Below are positions 12,620-23,528 of a stretch of DNA of 64,000 nt, piece by piece. The DNA comes from Ursus arctos (taxonomy: Eukaryota; Chordata; Mammalia; Carnivora; Ursidae): the NCBI RefSeq assembly GCF_023065955.2, contig NC_079873.1:99548128-99612127 (forward strand), read 5' to 3'. How positions within the stretch are numbered: the stretch's first letter is position 1; each line of letters starts with the position of its first letter. The notes below the pieces were generated by a model, which was given only the letters and a program-made list of their open reading frames with translations, did not search any database and was not told the DNA's origin. Both the position numbers and the translations under genes were made by a program.

Positions 12620-12712
12620 AACTAATGAATCATGGAACTTTACATCAAAAACCAGGTATGTACTATATGGTGACTAACAAAATATAATAAAAAATATTAT
12701 TATTAAAAAAAT
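12620..12712 (+). mobile_element. Severely 5'-truncated young L1 tail
   Basis: About 90 bases of the type A L1 3' end: AACTAATGAATCATGGAAC, then ACATCAAAAACCAGG and ATGGTGACTAACAAAATATAATAAAA. It sits inside the old L1 ORF1 relic. Confidence 0.85.
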
Positions 12713-12902
12713 GAAGAATGAAGAACACATAAAAAGGTAAATATGTGCATAAATTTTAAAAACTGAATGTAATGACAAAAATGTTTTGCCTCTAAATATA
12801 TAGAGAATTAAAATTGATGATAGCAATAGTAGAAAATGTGTGAGGGAATGAAGTGGATTAATAGCTTCTAAGGATCTAGTATTATTGGGGAGTAGTGGCA
12901 GA

Positions 12903-12975
12903 TATATATATATATATTACATATATATAATATAAAATTACAAAATTTTACATATTATATTACATATTATAAAAT
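12903..12975. repeat. AT microsatellite / AT-rich simple sequence
   Basis: A (TA)n run at 12903-12920 followed by imperfect TATA and ATTACATATTATA units. Confidence 0.8.
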
Positions 12976-14043
12976 TATTTGAATCATTCAAAAGAAATTA
13001 ATGAAGAAAAATAGAACACAAAGATACAATGGAAAAGAAATACCAAGATAGTGGATATACACTTAAAAAATACAAGTAATTACATCTGGGAGATAAAATA
13101 AAAAACAATTATATGCTGCTAATACATTTAAAAAAGAAAAACAGAAAACTGAAGATAAGAGTGAGGAGTTAAGATTGGGGAGGAGTAGGGGTCCCCTTTT
13201 TCAGCTGGTCCCCTGAGTCGAGCTGGATAGATACCAGACCATCCTGAACATACACAGAATCAGCCTGAGACACAGGAAGATACATCTGGATCTCCACAAA
13301 TGAACATCTCCAGCAATGGGTATTGACGTAGAAGCAGGGAGCCGTGAAGCCGCGCACAGATATCGGAAGATAAGCGGAAAGGGGAGGGAGCTGCCGCATT
13401 CAGGTGCTGGGAAGCGGTAGCCACCTGGACTGGGGAGCGGGCGGACTTGCGGACCAGCACCCCCAAGAGAGCAGACTGAGACCATGAGCCAAGGAACTTG
13501 CATGACCAGTCTGAAAACCGGAGCTCCAGAGTGCTCAAACCACATTGAAACGGAGCTCCGAGTGAGCGGGGGCGGCTGGCAGCTGGCGGTGTTAGAAACA
13601 CAAAGGACAGAGATGCGCAGGCCCTGGAAGCGAGGGCTGGGACGCCGGGTGTGGGGCGCACATCCCCGGACCCTGTAGGGTTGAGAAGCAGCAACAGAAA
13701 CAGAGTTAATCTGGCCAGATCCCTCTGTTCTGAAACAGAGGCTGAGATTCGGCTAGTGCTGCTCTGACTCGCAGAAGAGGCACAGCAAACTGCCAGGAAA
13801 AGCCGCCAGAGAACAAAAGCCTGGAAATACCGGCTCACATTGTGCCCATCCCCATCCCCCCTCCCAGGGGACACGGAGACTCTACCTAAACAGGGTTGCA
13901 GCACGGCAGGCCCCTCCACCAGAAGGCAGGCTGAAAAATCAAGAAGCCCACATCCCTAAGATCCCTGTAAAACAAGGGCACACGGCCTGGGTCCTGGTCA
14001 ATAATTTGGGCTCTGGACAACCCCGCATTCTCTCCTCATCAGA

Positions 14044-14945
14044 ATGACGAGAAGGAGAAATCCCCCCCCCCCCAGCAAAGAAAAGACAATGAGTCTGTGG
14101 CCTCTGCCACAGAACTAATGGATATGGATATAACCAAATTATCAGAAATGGAATTCAGAGTAACAATGGTCAAGATGATATGTAGACTTGAAAAAAATAT
14201 TAATGAAAATATTAATGAGAATATAGAATCTCTAAGGGCGGAAATGAGAGTGAATCTGGCAGAAATTAAAAATTCTATGAATCAAATGCAGTCAAAACTA
14301 GATGCACTGACAGCCAGGGTGAATGAGGCAGAAGAACGTATCCATGAATTGAATGATGGGTTAGTAGAAGAAAAAGCTAAAATAGAAACTTGGCTCAAAA
14401 AAATCCAATCTCAAGAATGTAGGTTAAGGGAGATTAATGACTCAAGGAAATGTTCCAATGTCAGAATTATTGGCATCCCCGAGGGGATGGATGAAAGCAG
14501 AGGTCTAGAAGAGATATTTAAACAAATTGTAGCTGAAAACTTCCCTAATCTAGCAAAGTAAACAAGCATTCGAGTCCAAGAGGCAGAGAGGACCCCTCCC
14601 AAGCTCAACCATGACAAACCTATGCCACGTCACATCATAGTGCAATTTGCAAATATTAGATCCAAGGATACAGAATTGAAAGCAGTCAGGGCAAAGAAAT
14701 TTCTCACGTACCAAGGCAAAGGTATCAGAATTATGTCAGAACTCTCAACACAGACCTGGAATGAGAGAAAGGGTTGGGGGGGGCATTTTTAAAGCTTTTT
14801 CAGAGAAAAACATGCAGCCAAGGATCCGTTATCCAATAAGGCTATCATTCAGAATTGGAGAAATAAAGACCTTCCAGAATCGCCATTGACCAATTTCGTA
14901 ACCATGAAGCCAGGGTTACAAGAGATATTAAGGGGGGTCCTATAA
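14044..14945 (+). pseudogene. L1 copy 2 ORF1 remnant
   Basis: The ATG at 14044 is followed within 20 bases by a C12 run (14062-14073). The frame that would join the ATG to the rest needs a run of 3n+1, so the start is out of frame. The body from 14097 encodes ELMDMDITKLSEMEFRVTMV, the coiled coil (MNQMQSKLDALTARVNEAEE) and NVRIIGIPEG, and meets a stop at 14559-14561 (LAK-stop, a GAA-to-TAA type change relative to copies 1 and 3). Two further frameshifts are likely before the C-terminus. Confidence 0.85.
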
Positions 14946-15017
14946 AAGTAAAAAGGCCCCAAGAGTGATACAGAACAGAAAGTTAAAATCTATAGAAACA
15001 AAGACTTTACAGGCAAC

Positions 15018-18000
15018 ATGGCATCATTAAAATCATATCTCTCAATAATCAGTCTCAATATAAATGGCATAAATGCTCCCATAAAATACCACAGGGTTGC
15101 AGATTGGATAAAAAGACATGACCCATCCATTTGCTGTCCAGAAGAGACTCATCTTGAACCTCAAGATACATACAGACTGAAAGTAAAGGGATGGAGTACC
15201 ATCTTTCATGCAAATGGACCTCAAAAGAAAGCTGGGGTAGCAATTCTCATATCAGATAAATTGGATTTTAAACTACAGACTATAGTTAGAGACGCAGAAG
15301 GGCACTATCTTATTCTTAAAGGATGTATCCAATAAGTGGATATGACAATTATAAATATATATGCCCATAACAGAGGAGCAACAAGATACACAAGCCGACT
15401 CGTAACCACAATAAAGAGACATATATATGAAAATACGTTAATAGTAGGGGACCTCAGCACTCCACTATCAGAAATAGACAGAACACCCATGCAGAAAATC
15501 GACAAAGAAACAAGGGCTTTGAATGCCATGCTCGACGAGTTGGACCTCATAGATATATATAGAACACTACATCCCAGAACCAAAGAATACTCATTCTATT
15601 CTAATGCCAATGGAACATTCTCAAGAATAGACCATGCTCTGAGTCACGACACAGGTCTCAACCAATACCAAAAGACTGAAATTATTCCCTGCATATTCTC
15701 AGACCACAACGCTTTGAAATTGGAACTCAAACACAAGGAAAAATTTGGAAGAAACTCAAACACGTGGAGACTAAGAACCATCCTGCTCAAGAATGATTCG
15801 ATAAACCAGGAAATCAAAAATCAATTTAAACAATTTATGGATAACAATGAGAATAAAAACACAGTGGTCCAAAGCCTAAGGGATACTGTAAAGGCAGTCC
15901 TAAGGGGAAAATACATAGCCATCCAAGCTTCAATCAAAAGAATAGAAAATACTAAAATGCAGTTTTTATATTCTCACCTCAAGAAGCTGGAACAGCAACA
16001 GAGGGATAGGCCTAATCCACGCACAAGAAAGCAGTTGATCAAGATTAGAGCAGAGATCAATGAATTAGAAACCAGGAGCACAGTAGAGCAGATCAACAGA
16101 ACTAGAAGCTGGTTCTTTTAAAGAGTAAACAGAATTGACAAACCACTGGCAAGACTTATCCAAAAGAATAGAAAAACGACCCAAATTAATAAAATTATGA
16201 ATGAAAAGGGAGAGGTCACAACCAACACCAATGAAATTGGAAGGATTATTAGAAACTTTTATCAACAGCTTTATGCCAATAAATTAAGCAATCTGGAAGA
16301 GATGGAGGACTTCCTGAAAACCTATAAACTACCAAGACTGAAACAGGAAGAAATTGATTTTTTAAACAGACCAATTAATTATGAAGAGATTGAAACAGTG
16401 ATTAAAAACCTTCCAAAAAACAAAATGCCAGGACGCAATGGTTTTCATGCGGAACTCTACCAAACATTCAAAGAAGCAATAATACCTATTGTCCTAAAGC
16501 TAATTCAAAAAATAGAAACAGAAGGAAAGCTACCAAACTCATTCTATGAGGCCAATATTACCTTGATACCCAAACCAGGCAAAGACCCCATCAAAAAGGA
16601 GAATTACCGACTGATTTCCCTAATGAATATGGACGCCAAAATTCTCAACAAGGTCCTTGCTAATAGAATCCAACAGTACACTAAAAGGATTATCCATCAT
16701 GACCAAGTGCAATTCATCCCTGGGATGCAAGGGTGATTCAACATTTGCAAATCTGTCAGTGTCATATATTTTATCAACAAGAAAAAAACTAAAAATCATA
16801 TGATTGTCTCAATAGATGCAGAAAAAGCATTTGAGAAAATACAGCATCCTTTCCTGATTAAAACCCTTCAGAGTGTAGGGATAGAGGGCACATTCCTCAA
16901 TCTCATAATAACCATCTATGTAAAGCCTACAGCAAATATCATTCTCAATAGGGAAATGCTGGAAGCCTCTCCCTTAAGATCAGGAACACAACAAGGATGC
17001 CCACTCTCGCCATTATTATTCAACGTAGTACTAGAACTCCTTGCAACAGCAATCAGACAACAAAAAGGGATAAAGGCATCTAAATCGGCAAAGAAGAAAT
17101 CAAACTGTCTCTCTGCGCAGATGACATGATACTCTATATGGAAAACCCAAAAGATTCTACTCCCAAACAATTAGAAGTTATAGAGCAATTCAGTGATGTG
17201 GCGGGATACAAAATCAATGCTCAGAAATCAGTTGCATTTCTATACACGAATAACGAGACTGAAGAAAGAGAAATTAGGGAATCCATCCCATTTACAATAG
17301 CACCAAAAACCATATGTTAACTTGGAATTAACTTAACCAGAGACGTAAAGGAAATATTCTAGAAACTCAAATCACTCTTGAAAGACATTGAAGAAGACAC
17401 AAAAAGATGGAAGAATATTCCATGCTCATGGATAGGAAGAATAAACATAGCTAAAATGTCTATGCAGGGCGCCTGGGTAGCACAGTCGTTAAGCGTCTGC
17501 CTTCAGCTCAGGGCGTGATCCCGGTGTTCCGGGATCGAGTCCCACATCAGGCTCCTCCGCTGGGAGCCTGCTTCTTCCTCTCCCACTCCCCCTGCTATGT
17601 TCCCTCTCTCACTGGCTGTCTCTCTGTCGCATAAATAAATAAAATCTTTTAAAAAAATGTCTATGCTACCCAGAGCAATCTACACTTTCAATGCTATCCT
17701 GATCAAAATACCAATGACATTTTTCAAAGAGCTGGAACATATAGCCCTTAAATATGTGTGGAACCAGAAAAGGCCCCAAATCGCCAAGGAACTGTTGAAA
17801 AGGAAAAACAAAGCTGGGGGCATCCCAATGCTGGATTTCAAGTTGTACTACAAAGCTGTGATCACAAAGACAGCATGGTACTGGCGCAAAAACAGACACA
17901 TAGACCAATGGAACAGAATAGAGGCCCCAGAAACGGACCCTCAGCTCTTTGGGCAACTAATCTTTGACAAAGCAGGATAAAACATCCAGTGGAAAAAAAG

Positions 18001-19044
18001 ACAGTCTCTTCAATAAATGGAGCTAGGAAAATTGGACAGCTACATGCAAAAGAATGAAACTTGACCACTCTCTCACACCATACAGAGAGATAAACTCTAA
18101 ATGGATGAAAGACCTCGATGTGAGACAGGAATCCATCAAAATCCTAGAGGAGAGCATAGGCAGCAACCTCTACGACATCAGCCACAGCAACTTTTTTCAT
18201 GACACATCTCCAAAGGCAAGAGAAACAAAAGAAAAAATGAACTTGTGGGACTTCATCAAGATGAAAAGCTTCTGCACAGCCAAGGAAACAGTCAAAAAAA
18301 GTAAGAAGCAGCCCAGGGAATGGGAGAATATATTTGCAAATGACACTACAGATAGAAGACTGGTATCCAAGATCTACAAAGAACTTCTCAAACTCAATAC
18401 ACAAGAAACAAATAAACAAATCATAAAATAGGCAGAAGATATGAACAGATACTTTTCCATTGATGACATGCAAATCACTAACGGACACATGAAAAAAATG
18501 TTCAACATCATTAGCCATCAGGGAAATTCAAATCAAAACCACACTGAGATACCACCTTATGCCAGTTAGAATGGCAAAAATTGACAAGGCAAGAAACAAC
18601 AATTGTTGGAGAGGATGTGGAGAAAGGGATCCCTCCTACATTGTTGGTGGGAATGCAAGTTGGTACAGCCACTCTTGAAAACAGTGTGGGGGTCCCTCAA
18701 GAAAGTTAAAAATTGAACTACCCTGTGATCCAGCCATTGCACTACTGGGTATTTACCCCAAAGATACAGACGTAGTGAAGAGAAGGGCCATATGCACCCC
18801 AATGTTCATAGCAGCTTTGTCCACAATAGCTAAATCGTGGAAGGAGCCGAGATGCCCTTCAAAAGATGACTGGATTAAGAAGATGTGGTCCATATATACA
18901 ATGGAATATTACTCAGCTATCAGAAAGAACGAGTTCTCAACATTTGCTGCAACACGGACGGCACTGGAGGAGATAATGCTAAGTGAAATAAGTCAAGCAG
19001 AGAAAGACAACTATCATATGATTTCTCTCATCTATGGAACATAA
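15018..19044 (+). pseudogene. L1 copy 2 ORF2 remnant, split by a SINE
   Basis: It starts MASLKSYLSIISLNINGINA at 15018. Up to about 17070 the frame is continuous apart from three single-base stops: 15333 (CAA to TAA), 16119 (GAA to TAA) and 16734 (TGG to TGA). A frameshift near 17075-17090 then destroys the active-site region, and a SINE sits at 17466. Without the SINE and its duplication the ORF is about 3.83 kb, the normal ORF2 length (about 1275 codons). The stop is at 19042. Confidence 0.88.
17466..17653 (+). mobile_element. SINEC nested in L1 copy 2 ORF2
   Basis: A full SINE (GGGCGCCTGGGTAGCACAGT head, GGGATCGAGTCCCACATCAGG body, ATAAATAAATAAAATC tail) with a perfect 13-bp duplication AAAATGTCTATGC at 17453-17465 and 17654-17666. 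The duplicated bases are L1 ORF2 sequence, so the SINE arrived after the L1. Confidence 0.95.
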
Positions 19045-19332
19045 GAGCTAGGATGATCAGTAGGGGAAGAAAGGGGTAAAGAAAGGGGGGTAATCAGAAG
19101 GGGGAATGAAACATGAAAGACTATGGACTATGAGAAACAAACTGAGGGCCTCAGAGGGGAGGGGGGGTGGGGGAATGGGATAGGCCGGTGATGGGTAGTA
19201 AGGAGGGCATGTATTGCATGGTACACTGGGTGTTATACACAACTAATGAATCATCGAACTTTACATCGGAAACCAGGGATGTACTGTATGGTGACTAACA
19301 TAATATAATAAAAAATCATTTAAAAAAAAAAA

Positions 19333-19796
19333 AGAAGATGTGGTCCATATATACAATGGAATATTACTCAGCCATCAAAAAGAAGGATTTCTCAATATTT
19401 GCTGCAACATGGACAGCACTGGAGGAATAATGCTAAGTGAAATAAGTGAAGCCAAGAATGACAATTATCATATGGATTCTCTCATCTATGGAACATAAGA
19501 ACTAGGAAGATCGGTAGGAGAAGAAAGGGATAAAGAAAGGGAGGGTGATCAGTAGGGGAATGAAGCATGAGAGACCATGGACTCTGAGAAACAAACTGAG
19601 GGCTTCAGAGGGGAGGGGTGTGGGGGAATGGGATAGGCTGGTGATGGGTAGTAAGGACGGCACATATTGCATGGTGCAGTGGGTGTTATGCTCAAGTAAT
19701 GAATCATCAAATTTTACATCAAAAACCAGGGATGTACTGTATGGTGAATAAGATAATATTATAAAAAATATTATTATAAAAAAATAAATAAAAGAA
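19333..19796 (+). mobile_element. 5'-truncated L1 abutting the tail of copy 2
   Basis: It begins at GAAGATGTGGTCCATATATAC, corresponding to the end of ORF2 (as at 18878 in copy 2), and repeats the last part of ORF2 and the whole 3' UTR. It ends in an A-rich tail at about 19796. It most likely inserted into the A-tail of copy 2. Confidence 0.88.
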
Positions 19797-19960
19797 TGAA
19801 ATGTTGACCTCTGTCTTACACCTTTCACTCCTAAAATAAAACAGGAAAAAAAAAAAACTCCTAGACATGAATATTGGTAATGAGTTTTTGGAAATCATAG
19901 GTCAAGTACATGTACAAAAAAATAAGCAAGTGGAACTATCAAACTAAAATGCTTCTGCAT

Positions 19961-20178
19961 CGGGATGCCTGGGTGGCTCAGTCATTAAGCATCTGCCTTC
20001 AGCCCAGGGCGTGATCCCAGGGTTCTGGGATCGAGCCCCGCATTGGTCTCCCTGCTCTACTGGGATCCTGCTTCTTCCTCTCCCACTCTCCTTGTTTGTG
20101 TTCCCTCTCTTGCTGGCTGTGTCTCTCTCTGTCAAATGAATAAATAAATAATCTAAAAAAATAAAAATAAAATAAAAA
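19961..20178 (+). mobile_element. SINEC in old L1
   Basis: Full-length SINE with the body GGGATCGAGCCCCGCATTGG. It has an imperfect duplication: GCTTCTGCAT (19951-19960) against GCATCTGCAT (20179-20188). Confidence 0.88.
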
Positions 20179-20190
20179 GCATCTGCATAG

Positions 20191-20242
20191 CAAAAAAAAA
20201 AAAAAAAGAAAGAAAGAAAGAAAAGAAAAAAGAAAAAGAAAA
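20191..20242. repeat. A-rich / GAAA microsatellite
   Basis: An A-run followed by GAAA units and A-rich variants. Confidence 0.85.
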
Positions 20243-21544
20243 TGACCAACAAAGTGGAAAGAGAACTGACTGGGTGGGGAAAAAATGTTTGCCAACCATA
20301 TATATGATAGAAGTTAATATAAAAAATAAACATATAAAGAACTCATACAACTCAATAACAACAGCAACAAAAACACCAAAAACCAAGAATCCAACTTAAA
20401 AATGTGCAAATGACCTGAATAGACATTTTTCCAAAGAAGATGTACAAATGGCCAACAGGTACATGAAAAGATGCTCAATGCCACTAGTCATTATTAGGGA
20501 AATGCAAATTAAAACCACAGTGAGATATCACCTCCTGCCTATTAAAAAGACCATCATCAAAAAGACAAGAGATATCATATGCTGGCATGGATGTGGAGAA
20601 AAGGGAACCCTTGTGCACTGTTGGTAAGATTGTGAATTGGTACAGTCACTATGGAAAACAGTATGGAGTTTCCTCAAAAAATTAAAATTACAACTACTAT
20701 ATGACTCACCAAACTCATAGAAAAAGATTAGATTTCTGATTACCAGAGATGGGTTTAGGCATTGATGAAGGTTGAAAAGAATTAAATGATGGTGGTCAAA
20801 AGGTACAAACTTACAGTTATAAGATAAATAAATACTAGGGTTATAATGTACAATATGATGACTATTATTAACACTGCTGTATGATACATAGGAGACATTG
20901 AGAAAGTAGATCCTAAGAGTTCTCACCACAAAAATAATTTTTCTTTTCTTTTTATTGTATCTACGTGAGATGATGGATGTTAATTAAAACTATTGTGCTA
21001 ATCATTTCTCAATATATGTGAATCAATACATCATGCTGTACTTCTTAAACTTATAGTGATGTTTGTCAATTATTTCTCAATATAACTAGTGGGGGGAATG
21101 ATATTTTTAAAATGGTAAAATGGTCAGTTCACCAGAAAAAAATAAAAATCCAAATGTATATGTCCTGGATAACATAGATTTAAATATTTATAAAGAAAAA
21201 AAATGATGATGCTCAAAGGAAAAAATATATATCGACTATTGCACTGTAAGATATAAACATACTTTTCACAATAACCAATAGAACAAGCAGATGATAAATC
21301 AGTAAGAATAGGAACAATATGAACAACAAATTACCTAATTGAAATATATATCATAGATATAAAAACCTTAATAAATATTAACAAATCAAATCCAGTGATT
21401 TTTTTCAGAAATGCAAGGTAAGTTTAATATTTGAAAAACAATGAAATTTGCTGCAAAAAACCTATGATAATTCTAGATAGATTCATAAAATACATTTGAC
21501 AAAATTCAACACTCAGCCAAGGTAAAAAAAAATAATAACAAAAC

Positions 21545-21965
21545 AGCGCTTATTACAACACGTGCCTTCATTAATACCTATCACCTGGTTACCCCATCCC
21601 CCGACCCCCCTCCCATCTGAAAGCTTCAGATTGTTTCCTGGAGTCCATAGTCTTTCGTGGTTCATCTCCCCCTCTGATTTCTCCCCCTTCAGTTTTCTCT
21701 TCCTTCTCTTAATGTCCTCTGTGCTATTTCTTATGCTCCACATATGAGTGAAACCATAGGATAATTGTCTTTCTCTGCTTGATTTATTTCACTTAGCATA
21801 ATCCCCTCCAGTTTCATCTATGTCAATGCAAATGGTGGGTACTCATACTTTCTGATGGCTGAGTAATATTCCATGTTATATATGAACCACATTTCTTTAT
21901 TCATTCATCTACTAACGATGTACTGTATGGTGACTAACATAACATAATTAAAAAATAAAATAAAA
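21545..21965 (-). mobile_element. Short L1 with 5' inversion
   Basis: 21545-21913 is L1 3'-end sequence in reverse (CTCCACATATGAGTGAAACC, CTGCTTGATTTATTTCACTTAGC, GATGGCTGAGTAATATTCCA). From about 21914 it switches to the forward strand (GATGTACTGTATGGTGACTAAC, ending in an A-rich tail). An inverted 5' part joined to a sense 3' end is the signature of twin priming. No clean duplication was found. Confidence 0.75.
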
Positions 21966-22699
21966 AATGATTTGGAAAGACACAAAACACAATATTAACA
22001 GTTACTCTCACTGGGTAATGTAATACTGAATGTATTTTTCTTTTTCTTCTTTCTTTTTTTTTAATTTCTACTATAAGCATATATTGCTTCTGCAGTAATA
22101 AGTCATTTTTAAATTTAAAAATGAGTCATCCATGAATTAAAAATAAAATGATTAAAAACAAAACAAAACAAATAAACAAAAACTTAGCAAAGTAGGAATA
22201 TAAGGGAAGTTCCTTAATTGGAAAAAGGTTATCAACAAAAAACATAGTAAGCATCATACCTAATGATGAAATATTGTAAACTTTCCTCTGAATTTGAGAA
22301 CAGAAGTGTATTTACTATCATTATTTCCATTCAACATTTTATTGAAAGTGTTACCCAAAACAATTAAGACAGATAAAGAAATAAAAGGTACAGACTAAGA
22401 TTGAAAAAGAATAATAAAACTTGTCTTTACTCTCAGATAATACACAAGCTCCTATCTGCCCCCAAAAGTATTAGAAATGAGGAGGGAGTTTGGCAATTTT
22501 ATTACATACAAAGCCAATGCACAAATTTCAAGTGTATTTCTAGATAGTAGCATTTAAAAATGGAAAATAAAAATTTAAATGTCATTTATAATACAATTTA
22601 AAATATACATAGAAAGACATCTAAGTGAAGTTGTGCAAAGATTCTATACTAAAAACTACAAAATATTATTGATATAAAATCTTTTTTTAATTTATTTTT

Positions 22700-22910
22700 A
22701 AATTTTTTTTATTATGTTATGTTAGTCACCATACAGTACATCTTTAGTTTTTGACGTAGTGTTCCATGATTCATTGTTTGCATATAACACCCAGTGCTCC
22801 ATGCACTACATGTCCTCCTTAATACCCATCACTGGCCTATCCCAATTCCCCACCCCCATCCCCTCTGAAGCCCTCATTTTGTTTCCTTTAAACAAAATGG
22901 AAGATATCAC
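22700..22910 (-). mobile_element. Reversed 5'-truncated L1 tail
   Basis: A T-rich stretch, then ATTATGTTATGTTAGTCACC and CATACAGTACATC, then AACACCCAGTGCTCCATGCA and GCCCTCATTTTGTTTCC: the type A 3' UTR read backwards. Confidence 0.85.
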
Positions 22911-22919
22911 TGTACAGGA

Positions 22920-23528
22920 CAATTTCTTTAATTTTATTTTTTATTTTATTTTTTATAATAACTTTTTATTATGTTAGTCATCATACAGTACATCCCTAGT
23001 TTTTGATGTAAACTTCCATGATTCATTACTTGCATCTAACACCCAATGCACCATGCAATACATGCCCTCCTTAATACCCATTACAGCCTATCCCATTCCC
23101 CCACTCCCCTCCCCTCTGAAGCCCTCAGTTTGTTTTCCAGAGTCCATAGTCTCTCATGGTTCATTCCCCCTTCTGTGCACCCCCCCTTCATTCTTCCCTT
23201 TCTTATCCTACCGATCTTCCTACTTCTTATGTTCCATAAATGAGTGAAACCATATGATAATTGTCTTTCTCTGCTTGATTTATTTCATTTAGCATTATCT
23301 CCTCCAGTCCCGTCCATGTTGCTGCAAATGTTGTGAAATCGTTCTTTTTGATGGCTGAGTAATATTCCATTCTATATATGGACCACATCTTCTTAATCCA
23401 GCCATCTGTTGAAGGGCATCTCGGCTCCTTCTACAATTTGGCTATTGTGGACAATGCTGCTATGAACATTGGGGTGCATATGGCCCTTCTCTTCACTATA
23501 TCTGTATCTTTGGGGTAAATATCCCTAA
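22920..23528 (-). mobile_element. Reversed 5'-truncated L1 (3' UTR and end of ORF2)
   Basis: It starts with T-rich sequence and AACTTTTTATTATGTTAGTC. The type A 3' UTR and the end of ORF2 follow in reverse, up to ATATGGCCCTTCTCTTCACTA and TTTGGGGTAAATATCCCT. It lies directly beside the reversed tail at 22700, both inside the same old L1. Confidence 0.87.

Larger units (their letters stand above)
10640..13154 (+). mobile_element. 5' portion of an old L1 (UTR and ORF1 relics), interrupted
   Basis: The ORF1 region is recognisable from GGAATTTTCCAAAACTGATG (about 11620) and CCACAGATTCAAGAATTTC. After the inserted SINEs it resumes with AATTCCATACCCAGTGAATATACTTTTC and CATTACCAGATAAACA. It is interrupted by SINE pieces at 11710-12367 and by a young L1 tail at 12620, and is cut off by L1 copy 2. 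The 5' UTR assignment (before about 11250) is weak. Confidence 0.55.
13155..19332 (+). mobile_element. LINE-1 copy 2 (type A), near full length
   Basis: The 5' UTR starts near 13155 (AGGAGTAGGGGTCCCCTTTTT matches the start of copy 3). ORF1, ORF2, the 3' UTR and an A12 run to 19332 follow. With the 201 bases of SINE plus duplicated target removed, its length agrees with copy 3 (about 6.2 kb minus a few bases). No clear target-site duplication was found, possibly because another L1 piece abuts its tail. Both ORFs are disrupted. Confidence 0.92.
19797..21095 (+). mobile_element. Old L1 3' half, interrupted by a SINE
   Basis: ORF2 C-terminal landmarks are GACCTCTGTCTTACACC, then AAAGAACTCATACAACTCAATAAC, CAAATGGCCAACAGGTACATG and GGATGTGGAGAAAAGGGAACCC. 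A degenerate 3' UTR follows. It is much more diverged than type A and is split by the SINE at 19961. Confidence 0.75.

Noticed and set aside
13260..13919. 219-codon minus-strand open frame over the L1 copy 2 5' UTR (similar frames at 49922-50362)
   Set aside because: It recurs only because the GC-rich L1 5' UTR is repeated; no protein family was recognised. An antisense L1 frame cannot be excluded but has no support here.
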